Shown: positions 7,086 to 15,140 of the stretch, in pieces
Numbering within the stretch: position 1 is the stretch's first letter
Layout of the letters: each line of letters begins with the position of its first letter
From: Euperipatoides rowelli
Taxonomy: Eukaryota > Onychophora > Udeonychophora > Euonychophora > Peripatopsidae
Assembly: GCA_003024985.2 (NCBI GenBank)
Contig: PXIH01S0013533.1
Length of the DNA: 16,259 bases
Reading direction: 5' to 3' (one strand)
Program-made: the position numbers and the translations under genes
The notes under the pieces: model-generated
What the model saw: the letters and a program-made list of their open reading frames with translations, nothing else
Database searches by the model: none
Told to the model about the DNA's origin: nothing

Positions 7086-8125
7086 AGACATTTCCCAACA
7101 AACCATACTAGACGTTGAATTAAATAAAATTTACAATTATATTAAGGATGACTGGCCAAATATCAAAATTAAAAATAAAGTTGACATTTGTCTCTCCGAA
7201 TGGAGAAAAAGAAAAGATCAGCTTTGCATTCAAGAAGGCTGCATTTTATGGGGTCTTCGAATAGTCATACCTACCTCCTTAATATCTGCTGTACTCAAGG
7301 AACTGCACCAGTGCCATATAGGCATCACCAAAATGAAACTTTAGATAGATCGATCTGTGGTTGCCAAACATTGATAGCCACATTGAAAAAGAAGCTAGAT
7401 CCTGCAGAACCTAAAGTAACTTTGCATCCTTGGATTATGGCTACCTGACCTTGGACCCGCCTACACACTGATCTTATGAGACCTTATAGGAACAAAATGT
7501 TCCTGGTCATGATTGATAGTTTTTCCTAATGGCCGGAAATTCAAGCCCTACGTAAAGCTGACTCCTTTTCAATTATGCAGACTCTTGAAGAGTATTTCTT
7601 TAGATTCAGGTTTTCCTGAACATTTAGTATTCAACAATGGCACACCTTTTACCTCATCTGAGTTTGAATCTTTTTGCACAAATAGGGGCATCTACCACTC
7701 TAAATCGACCCCATTTTACCCAGCTTCTAATGGCCAGGCCGAAAGATTCATAGATATTGCCAAAACCCTCTTGAGCAAAATAGACCAGATTAAAGACTCG
7801 GAATGTCAAGTAAAAATAAATAAGTTGCTATTCAAATATTGGTGCACCCCACACTGAAGGGTTCACCCGCAGAATTGCTCCTAGGATGTCAAATTAAGGG
7901 GGACTGCATAAAATCAATCCTTTACCTATAATACCGCACCTCTCCTTCAAAAATAAATTCCAAGTTGACCAGAACATCCTAGCCCGAGCCTATGGCAAAC
8001 AAGACCGAACCAAATAGGTAGAAGGTCGTATCAAGGCAGTTTTGTCACCAGTGACCTTCAAAGTAATTTTAAAGGATAGGAGAGTAAGCGCTATTTTAAT
8101 CAACTCATACTGTCTTACCTGACCT
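7086..8125 (+). pseudogene. Integrase of Gypsy element B, broken, second catalytic Asp replaced by Asn
   Basis: An ISQQTI..VELNKIYNYIKDDWP segment (7090-7160) precedes the zinc finger. The HX3H part is present (LHQCHIGITKMK, near 7300-7335). The CX2C part has only one Cys, in a shifted frame near 7410, because a small deletion removed the other. HTDLM holds the first catalytic Asp (7470-7472). A TAA at 7527-7529 and a frameshift near 7605 follow. In the next frame the second catalytic position is Asn (AAC, 7633-7635, in LVFNNGTPF) and the Glu lies 35 residues further on, in NGQAERF. A TGA ends that frame at 7857. C-terminal similarity continues in other frames to about 8125 (INPLPIIPHL, KVILKDRR). 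The D,D35E spacing is correct, but the Asp to Asn change alone would be expected to abolish strand transfer. Confidence 0.88.
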
Positions 8126-8332
8126 CACCTACCGTCATAGAAAGTACTTCCACACTGGACGACTATCCACCAACCGTTCAGCCTAGCACCTCAACCTTGC
8201 AGCCTAAAACTGCCACTGACCAACCCACGATGACCGTACCACAGGCTGAATCTCAACCTGGAAGCACTCCACATCAAACAAGACACTCTACCAGACCCCG
8301 TCGCCCCCCTCAGCGACTAACCTACCAAAAAT
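8126..8332 (+). pseudogene. Pro/Ser/Thr-rich C-terminal tail of pol, ending before the polypurine tract
   Basis: One open frame carries repeats of STSTL, QPSTSTLQP and QPTMTVPQ type, then a basic end (HSTRPRRPPQRLTYQ). A TAG stop follows at 8332-8334. Basic RRS.R.R.PP.RL ends next to the polypurine tract are common in animal Gypsy pol proteins. The coding end and the polypurine tract practically overlap, as expected for a compact element. Confidence 0.78.
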
Positions 8333-8344
8333 AGGGGGAGGTAC
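8332..8344 (+). promoter_or_regulatory. Polypurine tract of Gypsy element B
   Basis: TAGGGGGAGG followed by TAC lies between the pol stop and the TGTGGTGG LTR start. Position and composition fit the plus-strand primer of reverse transcription. The purine core is 8333-8341. Confidence 0.75.
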
Positions 8345-8640
8345 TGTGGTGGTTTCCAACACAAGAATATCAATATAAACAATTAGAACTTTATCACGTT
8401 CATTAACTTGGATATTCTTACACTATTAAGAATGCCCTTTGTCCTTCACTCTTCTAATGGATGTTAAAGTACACAGACCGTATTAAGGTCTGTCCTGTAT
8501 TTCATTCTATTCCTTTTAACACTATTCTAACTTTCATGTATGTTTTTGTTATCCTTAAAGATATAACACATTACAGTATATTTTGGGTATTTTTTATTGC
8601 TCTTCCTGTGGCTCTACTGGGCTCATAGACTAGAATTAAG
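8345..8640 (+). repeat. 3' LTR of Gypsy element B (start firm, end uncertain)
   Basis: The LTR starts with TG at 8345, directly after the polypurine tract. It contains a hairpin with a 7-bp stem (acagacc 8473-8479, ggtctgt 8487-8493). No matching 5' LTR exists in the window, so the right end, which should end in CA, cannot be fixed; 8640 is only a guess based on the return of AT-rich background. A clear polyadenylation signal was not found. Confidence 0.5.
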
Positions 8641-9826
8641 GTGGGGAAAAGTTGCTATAAAAATTGTTTTAAATCATAATTAACTTAATTGATTTTAAAA
8701 ATATAAGTGTAAAACACTAAAAATTAATGATTAAATCATCAGATTTGTTTTTTAATATTTAAGAAAAAAAGATAAGAGTAAAATGAAAGATATTCGTGAA
8801 ATGATTCAATACGCATGATGCCATCGCTTTACTAAAATATTACAAGTTTGAACATTTATTTTATTTTTTTTAATTTCTTATATTTTAAAATAATTAAAAA
8901 AAATATTTAAAACAAATTAGTTACCTTCACACCCCTCCCTCCCTCCCTGTAATGTTAGCTTTTGAGGCTGACTTACGATTAGTGTCAAGCTCTATAAAAC
9001 AATTGCCTTAAAATAAAATTTTTGACAAAAATAAACATTCAAATAACGAATTTAAAGTATAAATGTTAAAATGCGTTAAATTACTTAGAAAAGTAATCTT
9101 CATTAGTTTTTAAATACGTTGTATCACTTCCAGTTGAAAGTGGTAAAAAAATATTTAATCCTGACGGAGTACATCGTATTGTATATTATAAAAAAAGTAA
9201 ACACTAAACACTAACCATTTTGATTTTAAATAATAGGATATCAGGAAAAAAACAAGTCAAAAGTGATGTCGATAATGATGTCAGTGATGTTGATAGCGAT
9301 CATGTTTGATGGCTATGATGTCATCGATGATTATTTCAATGATAATAGTTGCAGTAATAAAAGCGGTATCAATAATATTTTTTTTTTTAAAAATTGTTAC
9401 CTAAAATAACTGGAAAAAAAACTTAATTCAATCTGTGTCTTTCCCCCATCAATAATTTAACCCAGTCTTTCATTCTTTCTGACTATTTATTCTCAATGGA
9501 ATCACTGTTAATATTCGTATTGTCTAAGCAGTAGCACATTGTTGCTTTAGTATCCCTAATTACCAGGCAATTCAGTTTTTTCTTCTCTGATTGTTGACTA
9601 TTATAATTTTTAATGCAGTTTCTCATAAATTTATGTATTTTGATTCTTTTACTAGCAATTAATGTCTGGGGAAAAATAATAATTCCCCATGACAAAAAAT
9701 TTTAATGACACTGGCTAACTGACTCACACTCACCCAATATTATTTAACTTCAATAATTAGATTTGCTCAAGGAAAAATACTAAACTGAAAGCATGAGTAT
9801 TGTTGTCGCTTTCATTATGGACGATG
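8641..9826. other. AT-rich stretch without a gene
   Basis: No protein similarity is seen. A short pyrimidine run with three CCCT steps lies near 8932-8948. A 70-codon minus-strand frame (9483-9695) has no recognisable domain and AT-driven composition. The GAT-rich repeat inside this stretch is listed separately. Confidence 0.6.
9262..9352 (+). repeat. Imperfect GAT-rich simple repeat
   Basis: GATG, GATA and GATT words recur at short spacing (gatgtcgataatgatgtcag and similar). It is a decayed trinucleotide-type repeat. Read as protein it gives Asp-rich sequence with stops, so it is not coding. Confidence 0.5.
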
Positions 9827-9834
9827 GTCTAATG
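9827..9834 (+). repeat. Left 8-bp target site duplication (GTCTAATG) of the hAT element
   Basis: GTCTAATG at 9827-9834 is repeated exactly at 10257-10264, directly flanking the element. An 8-bp duplication is the hallmark of hAT transposases. Confidence 0.9.
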
Positions 9835-10256
9835 CAGAGGTTCCCAAACGTTTTGTACCCTAGAGCACATTCTAAAATATCGGTAGAACAGTGGGCACCA
9901 TATATATTTCCGTAATGATGAAAATATATACGTAGATGTCAAAAACACGGTAGAATCTGGTTTGTATCACTATAATTAGGCAATTATCCAAATATCCCCA
10001 CCACTACTCAATTCAGCCGTCTGCGTGCATTGCACTCAAGTTCATTTGCGTTAACTTGGCACAGAAGGTGGAGTAAAGTTGTCGATTTGCAAGAAAGCAA
10101 CTGCCTAATATTGGTTGCCTAACCACTCATAATCTAAATCATTGGGATCTGGGCGCTGCCAAGTTAACGCGGACGAGCTTTTTTTCATGGTTGAACAGCG
10201 GCGGGCACACAAAAATTGGTCGACGGGCGCCATGTACCCTAGGTTGGGAACCCCGG
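9835..10256. mobile_element. Non-autonomous hAT transposon, 422 bp
   Basis: The left end CAGAGGTTCCCAAAC and the right end GGTTGGGAACCCCGG are imperfect 15-bp terminal inverted repeats (11 of 15 match) of the C-A-G-n-GGTTCCCAA type known from animal hAT elements. Perfect 8-bp duplications flank it. The body has no transposase coding similarity, so it was moved in trans. Inside is a perfect 14-bp inverted pair, gcgttaacttggca (10048-10061) and its complement (10157-10170). GGGCACC near the left end and GGGCGCC/GGGCACAC near the right end suggest extended sub-terminal similarity. GC content is higher than in the flanks. The intact duplication suggests a younger age than the retrotransposon remnants. 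Confidence 0.92.
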
Positions 10257-10264
10257 GTCTAATG
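10257..10264 (+). repeat. Right 8-bp target site duplication (GTCTAATG) of the hAT element
   Basis: Exact match to 9827-9834, directly after the right terminal inverted repeat. Confidence 0.9.
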
Positions 10265-10639
10265 AATAGAGATATGTTGCAATATTTATTTATCTTTGCA
10301 ACAATAAATTATCATTGAAGAAAAATATATTAGAATAAGAATGGAGTTGATGATGCGCTGTCACCTTGCAAATAAATCTTACATAAAGTGTAAAAGAAAA
10401 CGTCAAGTCTTCTATTAATTCAGTCATTCTTGAATCATGTATAATATCAAAGTGTGAATATGTAATAATTAATGTTATTGGGTTAAAGGTGATTTTTCAA
10501 GTTTCCACTTCTTACCATTGGGTTGCTGTTGTAAAAAACTATAAATGCAATCATTAGTAATAAGCATATAAAATTTTTCAAACATTAATGACTGGACGGG
10601 AGGTGTATGCTCATAAATCGCCAAACCGTTCTCTGTTGA
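10265..10639. other. AT-rich stretch without a gene
   Basis: No coding similarity, RNA gene or clear repeat is seen between the hAT element and the minus-strand LINE remnant. Confidence 0.6.
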
Positions 10640-11530
10640 GCTCTTTTTTTTTAATACTATTTCTTTATCTTATCCCAGTCCTTAAGGTCATCCAGCTATT
10701 CTCTTATTTTTTTCCTCTTTTTTCTTTTCTGTCAATCCCTGGAGTGCTGTTACTAGTCTAATTCCTGCAGAGCCTCTCAAAACATACCCAACATGTTTCC
10801 ATTTCCTCTTCCTTATTTCATCCAAAAGGCTATAACCACCACCTCAACTTCTTCACACTATATCAAAAGCATTGGTTTTCTTTCCAAGTCTTTGGTTACA
10901 GCTCTAGTCTCACATCGATATAAAAAAACTGAATACTTTAAAATTTTCAGTTTTAAATGCTTATGAACGTATCTTCTCAGAAGTTCTTTTGTGTTTCCAA
11001 ATGCAGATTTTGCCATTTCATCCTTGTTCAAATCTCTTTTATTTTTTCCACCATCCATTACCAAGCTGCCTAAATATTCTAAATTCCTTAACCTGTTCTA
11101 CTGTTTTCTTTCATTTTGATCTTGCATTTAAAGTTTCCTTTGTTACCACTGTCCATGTCTTCCCAATATTGATTTTCATTCCGTATTGCGTCTCTATTAT
11201 ATTAATCTTTAGCAAGGCTCTTTCGAATTCTGCCTTGCCACAAGAATGTCAATGTCATTAGCATACCTTATTCTTTAAACTTCTTTGGTATTTAGTACTT
11301 ATCTATAATTTTTTTTACTATCATGTTGAATATTGAGATCGTAAGCGTTCTTGCCTTATCCCACTGTTTACTTTAAACCAATCAGTGAAATTATTATTTA
11401 TCCTAAATGGTGATACTTGTCCTTTGTGCAGGCTGCTTATAATTGTCAAGCCCTTTCCATGAATTTCTATTAATGTTTTATGTTTTAAAATACATTGTTC
11501 TTTAAAAGTTGTGTTTTCAACCATTGATTT
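10640..11530 (-). mobile_element. LINE (non-LTR retrotransposon) 3' remnant A
   Basis: On the minus strand, scattered frames follow the C-terminal part of a LINE RT protein. They are RT palm blocks near 11450-11340, the catalytic box at 11251-11265, a MAKSAF..K.LL block and an LYRCETRAVTK block (10858-11064), and a LDDLKDWDK-like segment near 10665-10700. The order matches the end of Jockey/CR1/RTE-like ORF2 proteins; the exact clade is not resolved. The element is 5'-truncated near 11530. No target duplication or A-tail could be shown, although a T-run of nine (10646-10654) on the plus strand could be a short remnant of a tail. Confidence 0.8.
10858..11524 (-). pseudogene. LINE A reverse transcriptase C-terminal remnant, catalytic box YAND
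   Basis: The frame 11321-11524 contains LTIISSLHKGQ and FTDWFKVNSGIRQE, matching the conserved DWF.VN.GVRQG block of LINE RTs (Glu stands where Gly-Cys is usual). The catalytic box at 11251-11265 reads RYAND, with Asn where the first metal-binding Asp of YADD is expected. The last frame (10858-11064) holds RDLNKDEMAKSAF, KELLRRYV and a FLYRCETRAVTK block, corresponding to the family's R..MA..AF and LYGCE.W blocks. Several stops and shifts lie between 11064 and 11320. The encoded enzyme would have carried out target-primed reverse transcription; this copy cannot. Confidence 0.8.
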
Positions 11531-11750
11531 TTTTTAAATATATTTATCAACGTGATTATTTAATCTTATTATTTCATATAATTATATGATTTTATTATTT
11601 AAAAACAAACCACTGTCTCAGTTCTTTGTTAAATTTTGAGTCTTTAATCTTTATGTGTGCAATAAGGATATAAGCGCCAGATAATATACAATATAAAGTA
11701 TAGCGATTATATGGCCCCTATTTATTTGGGCTACATGAAAATTGTCTTGT

Positions 11751-11774
11751 AAAATGGCCTGCACTGGCCATTTT
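11751..11774. repeat. Perfect 9-bp-stem hairpin
   Basis: AAAATGGCC (11751-11759) and GGCCATTTT (11766-11774) flank a 6-base loop, TGCACT. The stem core AATGGCCATT-like sequence resembles the motif of the fold-back arrays at 818-1960, but no further similarity is seen. Confidence 0.7.
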
Positions 11775-12197
11775 GTCTCACACAAATCATAACATAAAAA
11801 AATAACTTTTAGTAATAAAGCTAGCTTCCTAAATCAGTAATATAAAAGCTTGATTATTATCTTAAGTATTCATAGCAGCAACTAATCATGAAATTGCCAC
11901 ATGTCAATGAAATTCAAATTGTTTTTGTGTGTTGTTCATCGACAGTTGATATTTTGCTGATTGTTTATGAATGAAACGATTTGCGCTAAAATGTAAATCA
12001 GAATCAGATTTAAATTAATTTTTTTGTATCGTAAAAAAAACCCGTTAGTAAATTTAAATATGAATTGGAAAAGAAATGTAATATAATAAAAAATAAAATA
12101 AAATAAATCATCCAAACAAATGTTCACTGTCAGCAAGTGCAACAGGGAACTTTTAGTGTCATCTGGTGAGGGAGTTATTAAATCTAAGCATAAAGCA

Positions 12198-12219
12198 CCC
12201 CCCCCCCCCAAAAAAAAAA
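12198..12219 (+). repeat. C12 tract followed by A-run
   Basis: Twelve C (12198-12209) are followed at once by about ten A. On the complementary strand this is a T-run followed by a G-run. Confidence 0.85.
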
Positions 12220-12342
12220 TATAATTGACGTAAGTTACTAAAAAAATTTAAGGTTTATTTAAAATAAATTATTTCATTGATCATAGTATTGAAGTATTGT
12301 ATTATTATTTGTGTGATATTATTTCTTTGGTTTATTTTTATG

Positions 12343-12357
12343 AATAAATAATTACAT
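12343..12357 (+). repeat. Left 15-bp target site duplication of LINE B
   Basis: AATAAATAATTACAT at 12343-12357 recurs exactly at 13360-13374. The two copies bracket a LINE fragment whose coding similarity begins at 12360, within three bases of the left copy. Confidence 0.75.
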
Positions 12358-12359
12358 GA

Positions 12360-12737
12360 AAGATCCCACCTAAACAACGCACGGCAAAACTGCTACGTGG
12401 TAAAACGATCAACAAAAAAATCATGACACACAGATTAAGATATTGGGCTCACATCATCCGAAGAGAAGATAGAAGCACAATTTGAGCAGGATTAAGTCTC
12501 AGAGCACCCTATAAGAAAATAGGAAGACCCAGCTTTACTTGGAACAACAGCCTAAAAAGAGACCTAATGAAAATCCCAAGTCTAGCGAAAGGCTGGAGAG
12601 AAATAGCCAAGGACAAAAACAGGACAAAAAAGGAATCAAAAGTTTTCTTTGACTGGGAAGAATCATCAGTTAGCGAATCCTCAGACTCAACAAAAGCAAC
12701 GAAGAGAGGTCCAACTAAAAAGAAGAAAAATAGGTAA
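12360..12737 (+). pseudogene. LINE B ORF2 C-terminal end
   Basis: One frame runs from 12360 to a TAA at 12735-12737 with a single internal TGA at 12483-12485. It contains KTINKKIMTHRLRYWAHIIR, then GRPSFTWNNSLKRDLMKI (near 12516-12575), then GWREIAKDKNR. These match the usual end of LINE ORF2 proteins, a R.RW.GH..R block, a GRP..TW...V..DL block and a W...A.DR..W block. After this comes an acidic Ser-rich stretch (EESSVSESSDS) and a Lys-rich end (PTKKKKNR), a longer tail than the family usually has. No start belongs to this fragment, because it is 5'-truncated. The stop overlaps AGGTAAGTA, a good splice donor match. Only one stop over 126 codons suggests moderate age. Confidence 0.82.
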
Positions 12738-13359
12738 GTATAGATACATAAACAATCCAGGATCAAGGGCCAGTTGGAGGAAAAGCAAGATAAATAATAA
12801 GAGGGATGTAAAGCCACATAATACAAACAAAGGGTGCATGTGAGCAAGGAAAAATAAATAAATAAAAAAAAGAGGGGGGGGGGGGGGGGATGAGGAGGAA
12901 GAAAAAAGGAGGGGGTAAAGATAAAGGAAGGAATAAAGAACAACAATAGTAACATAATTAAATAATAGTCCTCTCCTGAGGATCCTTCTAATCATAGGAC
13001 TTGAATGATAACATAGAGAGAAGGAAGATCAAGGGGGAAAAAAAAGCAATGTAATCTTTAATGGGAAAAGCCTCCAATATCAAGACCCTAACTTGCAAAA
13101 ATAACGAAGTGATACCCATGCACGAAAACAAAATAAATCAAGAGATGAAATCAAATCTCTTAAATGTCTAGATGTGTTTATATGTCCAGTGAGTTGTTAT
13201 GTTGTAATGTGATGTCCTGTACAGGCTCTGTGCGGTCAGGTGCGAGCCATAGTGTGTTGTCCATAAACTGGTTGGTATACTGTATAGCCCATTAGGCCTA
13301 TACCGGGAATGGTTACCCTCACGGTCCGGCAGTATTTCTGACCGATACGATATGATACT
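12738..13359 (+). other. Probable 3' UTR of LINE B
   Basis: There is no coding similarity. The first part is purine-rich (AAATAAATAAATAAA, then G16 and GGAGGAAG runs, 12845-12940). The last part (13160-13355) is more complex, with TGTGCGGTCAGGTGCGAGCC- and GGTTACCCTCACGGTCCGG-type sequence. That complex part would be the best probe for other copies of this family. The extent rests on the right-hand copy of the 15-bp duplication. Confidence 0.6.
12874..12889 (+). repeat. G16 tract inside LINE B
   Basis: Sixteen G follow AAAAAAAAGA and lead into GATGAGGAGGAAG purine sequence. The proline-rich minus-strand frames overlapping it (12509-12995) are artefacts of this composition. Confidence 0.9.
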
Positions 13360-13374
13360 AATAAATAATTACAT
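13360..13374 (+). repeat. Right 15-bp target site duplication of LINE B
   Basis: Exact copy of 12343-12357, directly after the GATATGATACT end. Confidence 0.75.
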
Positions 13375-14209
13375 ATGTAATTATCCATAAATATAATAAA
13401 TGTATTTCTATCCAAGATACAGCCGTTTATTTGTTTTTAAATTTTGTTCAACAGTTATCCATCCATTGTTTTGTCACTAAATTGTATTTTCCAATCTGCT
13501 GCTCTGTCCATTGCTGATTATTTGCTCAGTTCCATATGATGACCCATGTTTTTTAACGTAGTAATTTGATGGTGCTAACAAAAAGTTTGTGACTTTTTAT
13601 TCATAACATCCCACTAAGTTTATTCACTTACAGGATGTCATCAGCCTATTTTCTATCTTAACGCTTCCAACTGAAATAATGTTATACCTACTTATATTGT
13701 TTATGGGTCCCCCCCTCACCCATACTCATCTGATTATTTTCAATTGGTATTTATGTATAAATTTAAAAAGGATAGCTATCTAGATCTTCAGAAATATATA
13801 AATCTAACATATTCTTTTCTAAAAATATAATTTTAAACTTAACTTAGCATAGTCATTTTTTTTCTTCTATTTGATTGGCAGTTTTACTTTTTAAACATAA
13901 CCTTTTGGCCTGTTAATCATTTTACAAGACACTATTTATCATCCCGTCTCCCCGTCCTCATTTATTAACCCTTTCCTTTAGGGGAAAAAAATGTGATTCA
14001 TTTTAATATATTTTTTAAATAATGTACTTGAAAAGATTGTTTCATATTTTTTTCTTGTCTGTTCTACATCTTTTACCCTTGTAATTTCCTTTTGGAAATT
14101 TAAAAAAAAAAAAGATCTTGAAATTGACTATTGATTTTTAGGAATGCTAACTTAGATTTACTAATGCTTTATCTATTAGTTGGGCATTGGTGATAAAAAA
14201 AAAGAAGAA
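13375..14209. other. AT-rich stretch without a gene
   Basis: No coding similarity, RNA gene or transposon end is recognised. Short T and A runs and a C6 tract (13711-13716) are the only features. Confidence 0.6.
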
Positions 14210-15140
14210 GGGTTAAACAAACATGGCTGTGAGAAATCTCTACACTAGTATATGATTAATAGGCATTTAAGGACCAAGGTAAACAAAAGATAGAGATAGT
14301 GTTAAAAATCAGCCAAGCCAGTTAAACATTTTCCAGCTATTTGATTTGCTATATTGATTAGTCTGTGTGGTCAATATTTTTATAAGCAGAGGGTAAGGAA
14401 TTGAGGGCGTTGTTTAGGTATATTCAGGGGGACAGTTGAGATTGGATTTGGGGATCGGACAAAAAAAAATAAAGCTTTTCTCTGAAGGTGTTGAAGCATA
14501 CAAAAGTGGGAATGGACAGCTGGGTACGACAAACTCATTGTAGCAGCTGTTTTATCAAGAGGGTAATGAGTTCTTTAATTTTTCATCTGAAATTCTGTAG
14601 ATAGAAAAGAAGATAGTATTTTTTTAGCTTGCAGGCATTTTTTTTCCTTCGTCCTCTGTCCTCTCACTATGTACCTATTCCTGTTTCTTTTTCTATTTCT
14701 CTCAGTTTCATCTCATCTTTCTTAGCCCTAAAGCGAAAAATGTTGGCCACAGGTTTCAGTTCATCCCATTGACTGTTTTTACTCTTGTTCTTTTAACAGT
14801 AGAGAGAATGTTTTTTCTAGGAAGCAAGTGTTGGATTAAACTTAATGGCTTTATGATCAAACGCTGCAAAAGGGCAAAGTCCTGACAAAAGAAAAAAAGT
14901 GTCAGGCCAATTGATGCAAATGAAATTTTATTATTTCCTCCTTTTTAGCAAGGACAATTTGTTGGCATATGACCCTGCGGGCACCATGTGATTGTTTGTG
15001 ATCGTAGTGTCAGGACATTCATTTTGCAGTTTTGTTCTCTGCTTTGTCAAACAAAAAAAGTTGTTACATAGGAAAAGAATTAAGCTTTTAATGTCAAAGC
15101 CTGATTTACAGCTTCACAAACATTTGTAAACCAATAATCT
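14210..15140. promoter_or_regulatory. Candidate conserved non-coding regulatory block
   Basis: This block is visibly less repetitive and less AT-biased than its flanks and contains no believable ORF. It carries several good matches to animal transcription factor motifs: GTAAACAAA (FOX type, 14279-14287), TGTGGT (RUNX type, 14365-14370), CAGCTG E-boxes (14517-14522, 14544-14549) and ATGCAAAT (POU octamer, 14914-14921, inside CCAATTGATGCAAATG). The sequence TGTCAGG occurs at 14900 and 15008, with its complement CCTGACA at 14881. Motif matches alone are weak evidence. The call is an inference from sequence character and needs cross-species alignment. Confidence 0.3.

Larger units (their letters stand above)
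4812..8640 (+). mobile_element. Ty3/Gypsy retrotransposon B, 5'-truncated, near-complete pol and start of the 3' LTR
   Basis: In order, the element holds the C-terminal part of gag, a CCHC zinc knuckle, aspartic protease, RT, RNase H, integrase, a Pro/Ser/Thr-rich C-terminal tail, a polypurine tract and a TGTGGTGG LTR start. The pol resembles the animal Gypsy polyproteins that appear in databases as K02A2.6-like (recognised from family knowledge, not searched). No 5' LTR, primer-binding site or N-terminal gag is found upstream. The coding region is split by many frameshifts, stops and small deletions, so this is a dead copy. The right end is uncertain because no second LTR is available for comparison. 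Confidence 0.92.
11531..12342. other. AT-rich stretch without a gene
   Basis: No protein similarity is seen. It contains a hairpin (11751-11774) and a C/A homopolymer pair (12198-12219), both listed separately. A 91-codon minus-strand frame (11936-12211) is driven by these low-complexity tracts and shows no known domain. Confidence 0.55.
12358..13359 (+). mobile_element. LINE B, 5'-truncated insertion of 1002 bp
   Basis: The element starts inside the last part of a LINE ORF2 coding sequence and runs through about 620 bp of 3' UTR. It ends with a short GATACGATATGATACT-type tail instead of poly-A. It is bracketed by a 15-bp duplication. 5' truncation with a target duplication is the known outcome of target-primed reverse transcription. 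Short-repeat tails in place of poly-A are known in CR1-like and some RTE-like LINEs. The 3' UTR includes a G16 tract (12874-12889) and a complex, less AT-rich end (13200-13355), unlike the flanks. Confidence 0.78.

Noticed and set aside
9483-9695. 70-codon minus-strand ORF
   Set aside because: No domain or partner evidence; length and composition are expected by chance in AT-rich DNA.
10989-11261. 90-codon plus-strand ORF
   Set aside because: It is antisense to the LINE A reverse transcriptase remnant.
11936-12211. 91-codon minus-strand ORF with Gly start and hydrophobic body
   Set aside because: The Gly run comes from the C12 tract and the Phe/Ile/Tyr body from AT-rich sequence; no known domain.
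12509-12995. Two overlapping minus-strand ORFs, Phe/Leu/Pro-rich, looking like membrane proteins
   Set aside because: The Pro run is the G16 tract read backwards, and the rest is antisense to the LINE B coding end and its purine-rich 3' UTR.
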